Translations under genes and position numbers: made by a program
From: Paracyclopina nana
Lineage: Eukaryota; Arthropoda; Copepoda; Cyclopoida; Cyclopettidae
Direction: 5' to 3'
DNA: 64,000 bases
Assembly (NCBI GenBank): GCA_019096065.1
Contig: JAGUCH010000002.1
Location: 5,220,501 to 5,284,500 of the forward strand
The notes under the pieces: generated by a model
Seen by the model: only the letters and a program-made list of their open reading frames with translations
Told to the model about the DNA's origin: nothing
Database searches by the model: none
Shown: positions 26,301-36,204 of the stretch, piece after piece
Layout: each line of letters starts with the position of its first letter
How positions within the stretch are numbered: position 1 is the stretch's first letter

Positions 26301-27243
26301 GGCCAACTTCAACAAATATGGGTGTGTTTGCCATTAGATCCCCCCAAAACACTCTGAAAGCGAGCTTCAGTCGTACCCAGTTTTGCAGCCAGTCAAGAAG
26401 TGGAAGGTAAACGTTGACTGCGCCTAGCGCGGGTCTGTACCATCTCAAATTCACGGCACCGTGACAGCAACCGTACGTGATTCAAAAACCATTTCCGATA
26501 CATTTTTCCTCGGCACAAGAAAAATTAGAACATATCATGAATGAGCAGAAGTCGGATCTCGATAATCCAATGTAAACATAAATGCTAGCAGAAAATCCAG
26601 GTCGGAGGGAGATTATAATTACTGCTGCTCAAGAAGTGTCAGGGTCGCTCATTGAATCCATGCATTGGGCGTACGATAACCACTTTAGAGAGTGCAGCAG
26701 CACCAGTGATGTACCTGCCCTTTAAAAAAGTAAGGAGGAACCGCACGCCAATATAGAGAGGAGCTCATAGAATGAGTACCCTCTCCTTGGAATAACTGCA
26801 GACACGTAATATGGACACACCTGTCTTAATCACAAGTACTCACCATCCAGTTTTTGAGCAAATCATAAACATGTCACAAGTGGACAATGCTTATAATATT
26901 TGTTGGCCAACAAAATGAGACGGGAAACTAATTGAAAAGTAATGCATGCTCCAAATTCACCACAGCGCCGCAGCATGAGTATGAATACGTGAAATTCGAG
27001 CCTTGCAACAGGAACAGACCAACAAAATGCACTGCAGGAAAATCAACCCCCTCATGACACACACACACTCACACAATGTAATATTTATACCTGACTTTTA
27101 TGATGCCAAAAGTGAATAAAATTGCTCGGGAAATGAATGAGTCATAAACGTAAACTTACGCGGTGGAAGCCAAAAAGATCTTTTTGGACTTTAAGACGGT
27201 CGGCCGAAGGCTGGTGGCCTTTGCCCATGATAAACTTGAGCAT
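20340..27243 (-). CDS. l(2)gl: Lethal (2) giant larvae homologue
   Basis: Cortical tumour suppressor that sets apico-basal polarity with Scribble and Dlg and is inactivated by aPKC. Ten exons join in phase: 27243-27160, 25883-25786, 25661-24019, 23796-23643, 22212-22088, 22035-21277, 21214-21112, 21051-20903, 20796-20693, 20570-20340; 1149 aa, close to Drosophila's 1161. The start MLKFIMGKGHQPSADR matches the family; an in-frame ATG 7 codons earlier is possible. Two WD40 propellers are present, with landmarks GVEFYGQH, FCGGMPRASYGD, LLTGHEDG-like and FDPYSDDPRL. The exon-4 basic segment RRKSLKKSLRESFRRLRKGRS carries the aPKC sites. The second half holds LWAGTNSGQI, VLIASEEQFK and KLTAHEGARIRK. 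The tail has DITLDSVKDH and an acidic end. Intron 1 is 1.28 kb. The intron between exons 4 and 5 is almost wholly open in frame (separate entry). Confidence 0.97.
22213..23598 (-). CDS. Large in-frame alternative coding cassette of l(2)gl
   Basis: Between l(2)gl exons 4 and 5 the DNA is open in the l(2)gl frame for 1386 nt (462 codons) and runs without a stop into exon 5. Exon 4 ends in phase 2 (CT|GTAAGT). Two candidate acceptors, before 23598 and before 23568, both restore the exact frame; the normal exon-5 acceptor TTTTCCAG (before 22212) does so too. Straight intron retention would hit TAA at once, so use requires the upstream acceptors, or an independent start at the ATG at 23594. The predicted segment is rich in Ser, Lys and Arg. 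It contains a His run, an acidic-aromatic stretch (DSGFGLTNSFDSIPYIDDY) and a Lys/Trp-rich helix. I recognise no known domain. An open frame this long is very unlikely by chance. Confidence 0.7.
25884..27159 (-). other. Intron 1 of l(2)gl
   Basis: This 1276-bp intron (donor GTAAGT, acceptor after a T-rich tract) contains a short CA-rich patch at about 27058-27076. No nested gene is seen in it. Confidence 0.6.
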
Positions 27244-28519
27244 TTTAGCCCTCTTCTCATCCATCTCGAAGATGAAGAAGAAGTCACTTTTGAAATTGGA
27301 GGGCACTTTTAGCAGCAGGCGGCGTCTCGCAGTGGCCTTTTCTGCCTTTTCCTCAGTTACTAGTAAGGGTCGACACACTTGGCCTTTGGAACGGGCCTTT
27401 GGTAAGGAAGCGACTTGCTTAGGAGCTCCTAACACTCTGCCAGCTTCAGCAGTTCTAGTTTTCTACACTTATGCAGCTTCAGTTGAGCAACGCTTGTATC
27501 GAATTCTAAGTCAAGCTGGTCACCAACCACATCAATTCTCTATGGTAAAGACCTTACTAGCTTATAACTACATGCGAAATGAATGTTTGTATATTTTCAA
27601 ACAATTTAATTCACTGATTTCTTATGTCAAAGCAAATACTTTAGTGCAAATGGTACGTTAATAAAGTGGGATGCCTAATATTTGTTGACTCAGTAAAACG
27701 CACTACATAGAATTTTCGCCAGAGACTTAGATTATAAGAGAAGCGAAGTAAAAATGTAAACATTCCACTTTTCTGCTACGCGTCAATAAGTTATCTTTTT
27801 CATCACTTTTATGTAGACGTATACTTTCAAAAAATGCCACACTCGGCATTTGTTTGACAATAAAAATCCCATTTAGAGTAACGCCAAAATCAGTGCTATA
27901 TCAGAAAGAGATTAGACATACTGCCTTGGTTTCCTTAGAGCCGAGATTTTCCGTCAAATGATATCAGAGTAACCAGATTCGCAAGTTTGATCATATATGT
28001 TCAAAAATCGACTTTTTCTGAAAGTGTTTGGCCATTTCCAGGAACGCTCAGCCGGGAACGATAAAATGGCTGTACCATAAAAATGATTCTTAAATAAATT
28101 GAAACTTTCAATAAGAACCTTAAAACTGTTGAAAATAAAAGTTAGAGGCACTTGGTCAACTTACATTCAAACTATACTTGACATTGATCAAAAATGGATC
28201 ATTTCTGAAATATTTGGAATGAAAAGTCAGCCCCAGCCCAAACTCAGGCAGCCAGCGCCAAAAAGCCATTGTATTCTCTTTTGGAGCGTCCCAAAAAAGA
28301 GGCACGCACCCCCTATGACGTCACATAATTTCGCTTCTCTAGTAATCTAAGTCTCTGATTTTCGCACGCCGGCAAAACAGAGCTTCCAGATGTGGCTTAT
28401 TGTCTTCCTCAAAACCGTTGACAGGCTGTAATTACGCACAAAATGGGAATTTAGTACGGTGTGGAAGACACTTTGCTTAACCGGGTCAGTTTTATGTCTC
28501 TTAACATCGCGACCATGCT
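27244..28519. other. l(2)gl 5' region and intergenic DNA
   Basis: This stretch upstream of l(2)gl contains its promoter and 5' UTR, and downstream sequence of the secreted-protein gene. The frame upstream of the l(2)gl ATG stays open for about 60 codons but without a better ATG than 27264. The open frame on the + strand at 27137-27661 is antisense to this and shows no domain. No other gene is seen. Confidence 0.5.
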
Positions 28520-29481
28520 TCATAATGCCTTGATAAGTTGGCAGCTTGGATAAAGATGGTTGCATCTCTTGCCGAATTGGCTTAAATTCTTGAACTCGGG
28601 TAAGTTTGAATAGGTTGCTTCTAGCCATCTGTAAAAGTTTGATTTAAGCGATCGAGCCAATGATATTCCTTCGTAGGATTGAGCTGTTGCTTGCACACTC
28701 CATAAAGCCGGCTCCATTTTGCACAAAAACATCTGTACACAGCTCATGTCAGTTCCTTCAAAAGCCCTAGGTATGGTTTCATTAATCATCTGAAATTGCA
28801 CAATTACTCACCTAGCACAGTTCAGAATTAATCTAGATGGTACCTTTTCAGTGATGGTTGGATCGAGAAGCTGCTCCTTGATTCGTTCCGAGTTTCTATT
28901 AGCATCTTGAATCAATTTGTAAAAGCCCTGCACAAGGCCCTCATTCTGCACTATAGACCTGTATTCGGGGATCTCGTTTTGAAGCTCAGACTCCATGCCG
29001 AGCAAATTTTTGGCCAAATATTCAGCCATGTAGACTAGCAAGTTGAGGGCCATCATTCCCAACTTGTGCTCATCCAGCCCTATCATTCTGAGCATTGTTG
29101 TGACCATCCCCTGCCTACTGGAATAACTTTGCCTGTAGTTGAAAACTGGGTTGGTTTCCCTTTCATCTTGCAAGTAGTTCATGTCGTCATCAAGGTTGGG
29201 AAGATAGTCATCAACTTTAGCTGTGGCAACCTGATTCAATTAAAAGCCTATCAAGGTGAGTAAAAATACGTTCAGTTGAAGTTTTTTACTGTTTTGAGGG
29301 CATCGTGAGCGTCGCCTGCTAAAACCGAGGCAACCTTTCCAGCTTCCTTGACAGATTCTAGTAGTTGATCGCCCACTCGTTGCACATTACCAAAAAGGGA
29401 CGAAAAACCTCTACTACTTAGTGGTCCTCTTTGGCCAATAACTAGTTCTGCTACGGTTAGCACAACTACGAAAAGCCGCAT
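28520..29481 (-). CDS. Secreted protein of unknown function
   Basis: I do not recognise this gene. Three exons join in phase: 29481-29290, 29230-28812 and 28766-28520; 285 aa. It opens with a clear signal peptide (MRLFVVVLTVAELVIGQ, cleavage probably near residue 17), so it is likely secreted or lysosomal. A predicted amphipathic N-terminal region is followed by an acidic DDYLPNLDDDMNYL segment. A hydrophobic helix, GMMALNLLVYMAEYLAKNLLG, could be a core helix rather than a membrane anchor. The C-terminal domain has paired cysteines, C-x5-C in MSCVQMFLCKMEP and C-x6-C in RCNHLYPSC, suggesting two disulphides. The first donor is GTAAAA, slightly weak. The gene is divergent from the photolyase, with 335 bp between the starts. 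Confidence 0.75.
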
Positions 29482-29816
29482 GATGTTGAAAGGGTAACTG
29501 CTTTTCTACAACTAACATTAGTTTGCAGCCATAGATCCCGTTGAGAGCTTGGTACAGTTGCAGCTTGCTAGAGGTGCTTGGTAGAAACCACCGTATATGA
29601 TCTAGTTTTACTTTTCTTGGCATCAGAAACCTGATCGCGAAGTCTCAAAAGATCTCAACCCTCACTTTCCTAAGCAGAAAACGTGCATTTTGAGCTTGAT
29701 TCAGCAGAACACTACTCCTCTAGGCAACTTCATTTATATTTTAGCTCTCATTCTCTGGCAACGCTTTCGTGAAAAATTACATAAAAGCATAAAATAAACA
29801 CATATAATCCGCGAAA
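29482..29816. promoter_or_regulatory. Shared divergent promoter region, secreted protein / photolyase
   Basis: The start codons of two divergent genes are 335 bp apart here, so a bidirectional or back-to-back promoter is implied by layout. I see no decisive core element. Confidence 0.45.
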
Positions 29817-31418
29817 ATGTCGGGAGGAAGTTGCATCCATTGGTTTCGCAAGGGCCTACGTCTTAGTGATAATCCAGCCTTGCTGAACGCTATTCAGCCT
29901 CACAAAGGCCAAGCGTTGACATTAAGGCCAGTATTTATCCTCGACCCGTGGTTTGTTGCCAATGCTAGAGTAGGTGCCAACCGATGGCGATTTTTGTCTC
30001 AGGCCCTTCAAGATTTAGACTGTCAGCTACGCGGCTTAGGATCAAGGCTTTTTGTGGTCAGAGGCTCCCCCGAGGCTGTGTTCAAGGATCTTTTTGAGCA
30101 GTGGAGTGTTAAAAAGCTGACATTTGAGTGCGACACTGAACCGTACGCTGTAAAGCGCGACGAAGCCATTTCCAAGCTGGCCAAAGAGATGAACGTGGAA
30201 GTCGTGACCAAGATCTCCAATACTCTCTATGAACCTTTGCAAATCGTTGCTGCCAATAAGGGCGTGACGCCCCTCACATACCAAAAGTTCTGCTCTTTGG
30301 CTCAGGGCATCGGCAAACCTCCTAAACCTGTTGAGTCTCTTAGCGCATCTAAGTTGCCTAAAGGTTGCATCATCCACGACAAGTTGGAGCTATCGAAGAG
30401 TTGTTACGATCCCCCTACTCTCCAAGAACTTGGGGTTGACGAGACCTTGCTCGGACCATGCAAGTTTCCTGGAGGCGAATCAGAAGGACTCAAGAGACTG
30501 TCTCAGAAGATCTCTGATGAAAATGGGAAATGGGTGCGAAGCTTTGAAAAACCCAATACGTCACCTAACAGTTTAGAGCCTTCGACAACTGTGCTGAGTC
30601 CCTACTTAAAATTCGGTTGTGTGTCCTGTCGTGATTTCTATTGGCGAATCGATGCAATCAACTCTAAAGGCAAACATTCTGAGCCTCCAGTGTCGCTTAT
30701 TGGCCAACTTATGTGGAGAGAGTTCTTCTACACTTGCGGAGCAACTATTGAGAACTTCAATAAGATGCGCGGCAACAAGGTGTGCAGGCAAATACCTTGG
30801 AGATCTGATGAGAAGAAGCAAGATTTATTGAAGGCCTGGAGAGATGGCAAAACCGGGTTCCCTTTTATAGACGCAATTATGACTCAATTGCGCACCGAGG
30901 GATGGATCCACCACTTGGCTCGGCATTCGGTCGCTTGCTTCTTGACTCGTGGCGATCTTTGGATTTCGTGGGAAGAGGGCCAAGATGTTTTCGAAGATCT
31001 CTTGCTTGATGCCGATTGGTCATTGAACGCCGGGAACTGGATGTGGCTTTCAGCCTCCGCTTTTTTCCACCAGTATTATAGAGTCTACAGTCCAGTGGCC
31101 TTTGGAAAGAAGACGGACCCATCAGGAGCTTTTATCAAAAAGTATGTGCCTATTCTCAAAAAGTTCCCTGACAAATACATTTACGAGCCATGGAAGGCGC
31201 CGCTGAGCGATCAAAAGGCAGCTGGTTGCGTAATTGGGCAGGATTACCCACGACCTATAGTTGACCACGACATTGTTCACAAAGAAAACATACAAAAAAT
31301 GAAGGCAGCCTATGCTGGAGGAAAAGAAGCGCAGGAAGAAAAGGAAAAGCCCACTAATAAGAGAAAGAAGTCTGAGCCCAATCAGGGAAAAATCACAAAG
31401 TTTATGAGAAAATCATAA
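29817..31418 (+). CDS. phr6-4: (6-4) photolyase
   Basis: Flavoprotein that uses blue light to repair pyrimidine (6-4) pyrimidone photoproducts in DNA. Single exon, 533 aa. The N-terminal alpha/beta domain starts with the family HWFRKGLRLSDNPAL. The FAD-binding helical domain has LMWREFFYT, TEGWIHHLARHSVACFLTRGDLW and the following LLLDADWSLNAGNWMWLS. The two active-site histidines expected in IHHLARH are present. After the flavin pocket, SAFFHQYYRVYSPVAFGKKTD matches (6-4) photolyases rather than vertebrate-type cryptochromes, which read [21 protein letters not shown]-like there. The tail is short and basic (KRKKSEPNQG), with a PIP-box-like QGKITKFM at the very end. A cryptochrome assignment is less likely because the long clock-type tail is absent. 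Confidence 0.95.
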   Translation: MSGGSCIHWFRKGLRLSDNPALLNAIQPHKGQALTLRPVFILDPWFVANARVGANRWRFLSQALQDLDCQLRGLGSRLFVVRGSPEAVFKDLFEQWSVKKLTFECDTEPYAVKRDEAISKLAKEMNVEVVTKISNTLYEPLQIVAANKGVTPLTYQKFCSLAQGIGKPPKPVESLSASKLPKGCIIHDKLELSKSCYDPPTLQELGVDETLLGPCKFPGGESEGLKRLSQKISDENGKWVRSFEKPNTSPNSLEPSTTVLSPYLKFGCVSCRDFYWRIDAINSKGKHSEPPVSLIGQLMWREFFYTCGATIENFNKMRGNKVCRQIPWRSDEKKQDLLKAWRDGKTGFPFIDAIMTQLRTEGWIHHLARHSVACFLTRGDLWISWEEGQDVFEDLLLDADWSLNAGNWMWLSASAFFHQYYRVYSPVAFGKKTDPSGAFIKKYVPILKKFPDKYIYEPWKAPLSDQKAAGCVIGQDYPRPIVDHDIVHKENIQKMKAAYAGGKEAQEEKEKPTNKRKKSEPNQGKITKFMRKS

Positions 31419-31553
31419 GACCACGGGTGAAATAAGTATTAAAGCTGATATTTGTAAAGTAACGAGTTTTAAGAGTCATTGCTCTTCAAAAGCAGTCATT
31501 CGAGCACGTGGCAACTTGGCTACAAAATGAGACGAGTCAGCACTTATTTTTAG

Positions 31554-31559
31554 TCAGTT
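31554..31559 (+). promoter_or_regulatory. Arthropod-type initiator upstream of asparagine synthetase
   Basis: TCAGTT, the arthropod initiator consensus (TCAGTY), lies 31 bp upstream of the asparagine synthetase ATG in a short 166-bp intergenic gap after the photolyase stop. This is a sequence match only. Confidence 0.4.
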
Positions 31560-31584
31560 GAAGTCGCGAACTCTATTGATCACA

Positions 31585-34500
31585 ATGTGCGGAATTTTTG
31601 CTGTTTTTGGGTTGCCTGAAAAATCTGCCAAATTCAGGAACGATGCATTAAGGTAAGTCTTCCTTTTCTTTTGCGAGCGACAGTACACTCCAATGGCTTG
31701 CTCTTCCTCTCCTGTTTTATTTCTCTTCCTTTGTCTTAAAAATCTGGCCAGAGCCAGTTAAAGTTGAAAAATTTCCCTTAAGTTGGGTACTTTTTCTTTC
31801 CGCGTTTTCTATTAGAACAGTGAGTTCTTTGGCAATCGATGGGCCGAGTGTTTCAAGAATTGTTGATAATAATGCTTCAACCCCATAGTTTTGATAAGCT
31901 TTGGCCTTTATTCTTAGAGCTTCTGCTTCGGCGTTTCCTATGAGCTCTATCGATTTTGCCATTGCCAATCCCTGTAGCTTTACTCTCTGAGCTTCAGCCC
32001 TTCCATTCTCTACGATTAGCGTTTTTCTCCCCTCCGCAATGGTTTGTATTTGATAGGCTTCTGCTATTGCTTCCAGTTTGACTGTAGCCACCATTTCAAG
32101 CTCTTTCTTTTTTGCTTCCAAGTTTGCTATCTTGACCTGCTGCCTCCCCTCAAAGGATTGAATTTCAATTTCTGCTTTCCGGATCTTTTGCTTCAGTTTA
32201 GCCACTTCTAGTTCATAAGCGATATCAGCATAGGCATTTATTGTGCTGATTTGTCTTTGATATTCAGCCTTTTGAAGCATGTGTTTTTTCTTTTCATTTT
32301 CGAGCATTATTTCAGTTTCATACTTGGCCTTCATTGTGGCTTTTTGTGCCAAAGATGCACCTAACTGTTCAGCTGTCACGAAGCTCACCGCATCCATGTG
32401 AGCATCCCTTTTTGCCAAAGTTGTATGCAATACGCCTAGTGATGATAAGTAGCCGATTTCGTCAAGAATATTTTTGATAGTGAAATAAAGTATTTGAATG
32501 CCCATGTTGGCCAAATCACTACATGCCTCTGCTGATACCTAAATAAGAGTAGATAAAAAATAAAGAGACATTTTGATGAGAGTAGGATGAAATTACCTGA
32601 GCAGCGAGTTTGCATTGATTTCTGAGTATTTCTTCCAGAGTCATTGTACTCAAAACTGCTCTCAAATGGCCTTCAAGAATAGGCATGACACAGCTTTTTA
32701 TGTCATTCTCTGGTTTGCCTAAAAAGTGCTCCGCTGCAAGGAATAAAAGATCAATGTCTCTGATGATTTTCACATGAGCCATTCCAGTCACTGTGATTGG
32801 GACACCTTTCACAGTTTCTGCTCTTTGACAAACTGTCTCAATTATCATGACTTCAAGACACAAAGTCTGAACATTTGAGATGCACCACCATGTCCATATC
32901 CAACTTCCAGAGATAGCAATCTTCTTTGTAGGGTTGAGGCAACCACCAGATACAATCACAGCCTTGTTGAGTCCAACACTGTGAACCTTCCCCATATTGT
33001 TTCATGGCAAAGCATTCTAATCACAAAGCTAGCAAGCTGCCAGCTGACAACAGACGAACAGTTAGCGTCGGTTCGTTACTGCCAACGAAAGCTTCACCGT
33101 ATGGGTTTGCGCGCAAGGCGAGCATTCATTTTAGAAAGCGCACATTGTTTTTTGTAAAATTGGTCCAAGTAGCAATGGCGTAGGCACTTTATATGCTTTA
33201 ACATTATAAGAAACTTGAAAAAATTATCAAGAAACCAACGAGGTTTTATTAATTAGTTCATTTGGTGAAACTTTCAAGGCTGTCAAAACTTCTGAGGCAC
33301 CGTGGACCTGATTGGAATGGGATTGCATGTTTCAAAAATTGCATTCTCACTCACGAGAGGTTAGCCATCGTCGGACTCAACTCGGGAGCCCAACCAATCA
33401 TTGATAGCGATGGCGACACTGCCATGTCCGTCAATGGGGAAATTTACAACCATAGCGAGCTTGAAATGGAGCTGAAGAGAGCCAATCCCAACTTGTACGA
33501 TGCGTTCACAACGGACTCGGATTGTGAAGTGTTGCTGCATTTGTACAAAGAGAGAGGAGTGGATTTTCTTGAGCACACACTGGTCAACGGCATGTATGCA
33601 TTTGTGCTGTATGACAAAATGAAGGATGAGTACTTGGTTGCCAGAGACCCTTTCGGGATCATTCCTCTCTACATAGGCTACGGCGTGGATGGCTCCGTGT
33701 GGTTCTCGTCAGAAATGAAAGCTCTTCAAGTAAATACACGGTCGCCTTAGATTGATATCAGCTAATTAATTTGGTAGTGCAGTTGATCAGGATATTTGCG
33801 GATGCTTTTAATTATTGTGTTTTTAGGTAGGTTTAACGCCCATGTGATTATATATAGAGTAAATGCAAAGCAGCCAACAATTTATTGTTACCTTAATATG
33901 TTTAGTAAGGGGAACATTGCTAATATCGAAGCTCAAGATCGAAAACGAAACAGCGTTTTATTGTCTAAACTTTTCTAACACTTCGTTTTAATAATAAAGT
34001 GGCATAGGTGAAGCTGAAAGGATACCTGTGTGTTACGGTCGATTCACCTGTTTTTTAAGATCTTACTTGAAATAGTCTTTTAATATCTCTTATACAGGAT
34101 GCGTCTCGTCTCGGAAAACGCAACAGCTCAACAACCAAACCACTCAAATGATTGTTTACATTTGATGCGATTTTAGCGGAACATTCTGTATATATTTTAT
34201 CAAAATTGATGAGCCTCACTTAGTATGTATTGGGTTCAATTTGTAAATGCGTGAAATGTGACTTTTGCCTAATATATATGTTTGAGTTGAGATTCTCAAT
34301 GAAAAGCAATGCAAACTGGGCACAACATGGTATTGGAAAGCTCATCTAAGGACCTGAAACTTTTTAAGTCGCAATTTGAGACTATACTTTTCTATCCTCA
34401 TAAATTGTTCATAGAGACAAGCCTACTTTAATAGAAGACAGCTTGTAAGGGTACTTTAATTAATATCTTAAATTCTACATCCAAGACTATGCAGGAATTT

Positions 34501-36041
34501 TGATCTTAAAACACAGGTAAAGAATGCTGCTTAACATTCACTTCGATCTCAAAACATAGCCTTACGATCTCGGCACCAGAAGTTGTAGATCTTAGCACAC
34601 ACCCTCATTTCGATCATAAAACACTCTGCCGATTCGATCTTAACATTGGCACCCCTTAGTTAGCTTAAACTATGTATATACGGGACGTTGTAATATTAAT
34701 CCAATGACTCTAAATTCATAGGCAAATTGCAGCCACTTTGAGATATTTCCACCCGGCCACTACTTTGTTGGCCATAGTGTCCATCATGGGAGCAAATCAG
34801 AGATGAAGCCATTTTACCACTCAAAGTGGTTCAATGACCTCTCGTACCTTCCCACTAATCCTCTGGACCTCGTTGAGTTCCGCGAGCAACTCAGTGCCTC
34901 TGTTCGAAGGCATTTGCTTTCTGAAGTACCATTCGGACTTTTGCTCTCTGGTGGATTGGATTCTTCTCTGGTGGCCAGCATTGCGTGCAGAGAGTACAGG
35001 AAAATGGGCAACCAAGATGTTTTGAGGTCGTTTTGCATCGGCCTCAAGGGATCACCCGACCTGGCTGCTGCTGAAAAAGTGGCCAAGCATTTGGGAACCA
35101 AGCACTACTCGTTCATTTTCACGGTGCAACAAGGCCTAGATGCTTTGAGCGATGTCATCTATCACTTGGAGACTTATGATGTCACCACTGTTAGAGCTTC
35201 AACCCCCATGTTTTTGCTGGCAAGAAGGATCAAGGCCACCGGCTGCAAAATGGTCTTGAGTGGTGAGGGTGCAGATGAAGTATTTGCTGGATATTTGTAC
35301 TTCCACAAGGCTCCGAATGCCCAAGAGCTGCACATGGAAACGGTCAACAAGGTAGATACATCAACTAACTAAAAATTAAAAGCCCTTCTAGATCAACCAA
35401 TACAAGTCATCTACTATCCCTGTTAGGTCAAGAAACTGCACATGTATGACTGCCTGAGAGCGAACAAAAGTATGATGGCATGGGGTGTAGAAGCTCGTGT
35501 CCCTTTTCTGGACAGAGTCTTCCTTGATTACGCGATGACTCTCGACCCAGAGGTCAAAATGTGCCCGGGCTCAATGGTGGAGAAGAAGTGCATCAGAGCC
35601 TCGTTTGATACACCCGACGATCCCTACTTGCCGAATGAAATATTGTGGCGACAAAAGGAGCAGTTTTCCGATGGAGTTGGCTATTCGTGGATCGATGCTT
35701 TGAAAGCTGAAGCCGAGCTCAAAGTGACTGATCTGCAGATGCAACATGCTGCCAATCGGTTCCCTGAGGAGCCTCCCGTCTCCAAAGAGGAGTACATGTA
35801 CCGGGAAATATTTAGCCACCATTTTCCCTCGCCATCCGCCAAGAAAACTGTGCCTGTGCAGGGGAAATCGATTGCTTGCTCAACAGAGGCTGCTATTAAA
35901 TGGGACAAGAGTTTTGCTAGTTCTGCTGATCCTTCTGGTAGAGCTGTTGCAGGAGTTCACGAGAAAGCCTATATTAAGCCTGACATGACTACTTTTAAGC
36001 CAGTTGAAGTGGTGGACGCGGCACCAGAAACCATTTGCTGA
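31585..36041 (+). CDS. Asparagine synthetase (glutamine-hydrolysing), AsnB type
   Basis: Makes asparagine from aspartate, glutamine and ATP. Four exons (31585-31652, 33279-33729, 34722-35351, 35427-36041) join in phase; 587 aa. The N-terminus is MCGIF, so after Met removal Cys becomes the glutaminase nucleophile. Then come LLRHRGPDW, VNGEIYNH and the synthetase P-loop LLSGGLDSS. Further landmarks are ETYDVTTVRASTPMFLL, LSGEGADEVFAGYLYFHKAP, ARVPFLD and WRQKEQFSDGVGYSWID. These strings follow bacterial AsnB and plant/fungal enzymes much more closely than vertebrate ASNS, which has for instance AHRGPD and ELTQGYIYFHKAP. The C-terminus GRAVAGVHEKAY also matches AsnB. Intron 1 (1626 bp) contains a complete minus-strand gene. 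AATAAA is at 36057. Confidence 0.95.
31717..32995 (-). CDS. Flotillin-2-like protein, nested in asparagine synthetase intron 1
   Basis: Flotillins are SPFH/band-7 proteins that scaffold membrane microdomains and endocytosis from the cytoplasmic leaflet. Two exons, 32995-32597 and 32538-31717, join in phase 0 to give 406 aa (flotillin-2 is about 428). The SPFH half reads MGKVHSVG, VSGGC, WCIS, VPITVTGMAHVKI, FLGK, ILEGHLRA, MGIQILYFTIK and YLSSLG, all in flotillin-2 order. The second half is the long charged coiled coil, with AYELEVAKLKQKIRKAEIEI and AYQIQTIAEGR-like repeats. Gly2 for myristoylation is kept, but position 4 is Val where vertebrate flotillin-2 has the palmitoylated Cys. The conserved C-terminal TGVDLSK segment is missing. 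It looks like a fast-evolving paralogue; the canonical flotillin-2 is probably elsewhere in the genome. Confidence 0.9.
33730..34721 (+). other. Intron 2 of asparagine synthetase, with degenerate GATC-word repeat
   Basis: The intron is 992 bp and AT-rich. At about 34502-34650 a degenerate tandem repeat of roughly 22-40 bp is anchored on (C)GATCTTAAAACAC/GATCTCAAAACA/GATCATAAAACAC. No gene is seen. Confidence 0.55.
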
Positions 36042-36204
36042 GCAAGTGTTACCTCAAATAAATCCTCTCTGAAAGCACCGGCTATTTTTTTTTTTTTTTT
36101 TGCAAATTATGAATAGCGCAGGGTCCTTTAGAAAAATACCGGCTTAGCAACTTATTGAGAAATATCACAAGAATCCTTATAATTGGATCTTCCCAGCTGT
36201 CGCT

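Noticed and set aside
27137-27661. A 174-codon open frame on the plus strand
   Set aside because: It overlaps l(2)gl exon 1 and its 5' region in antisense, with no domain or splice support.
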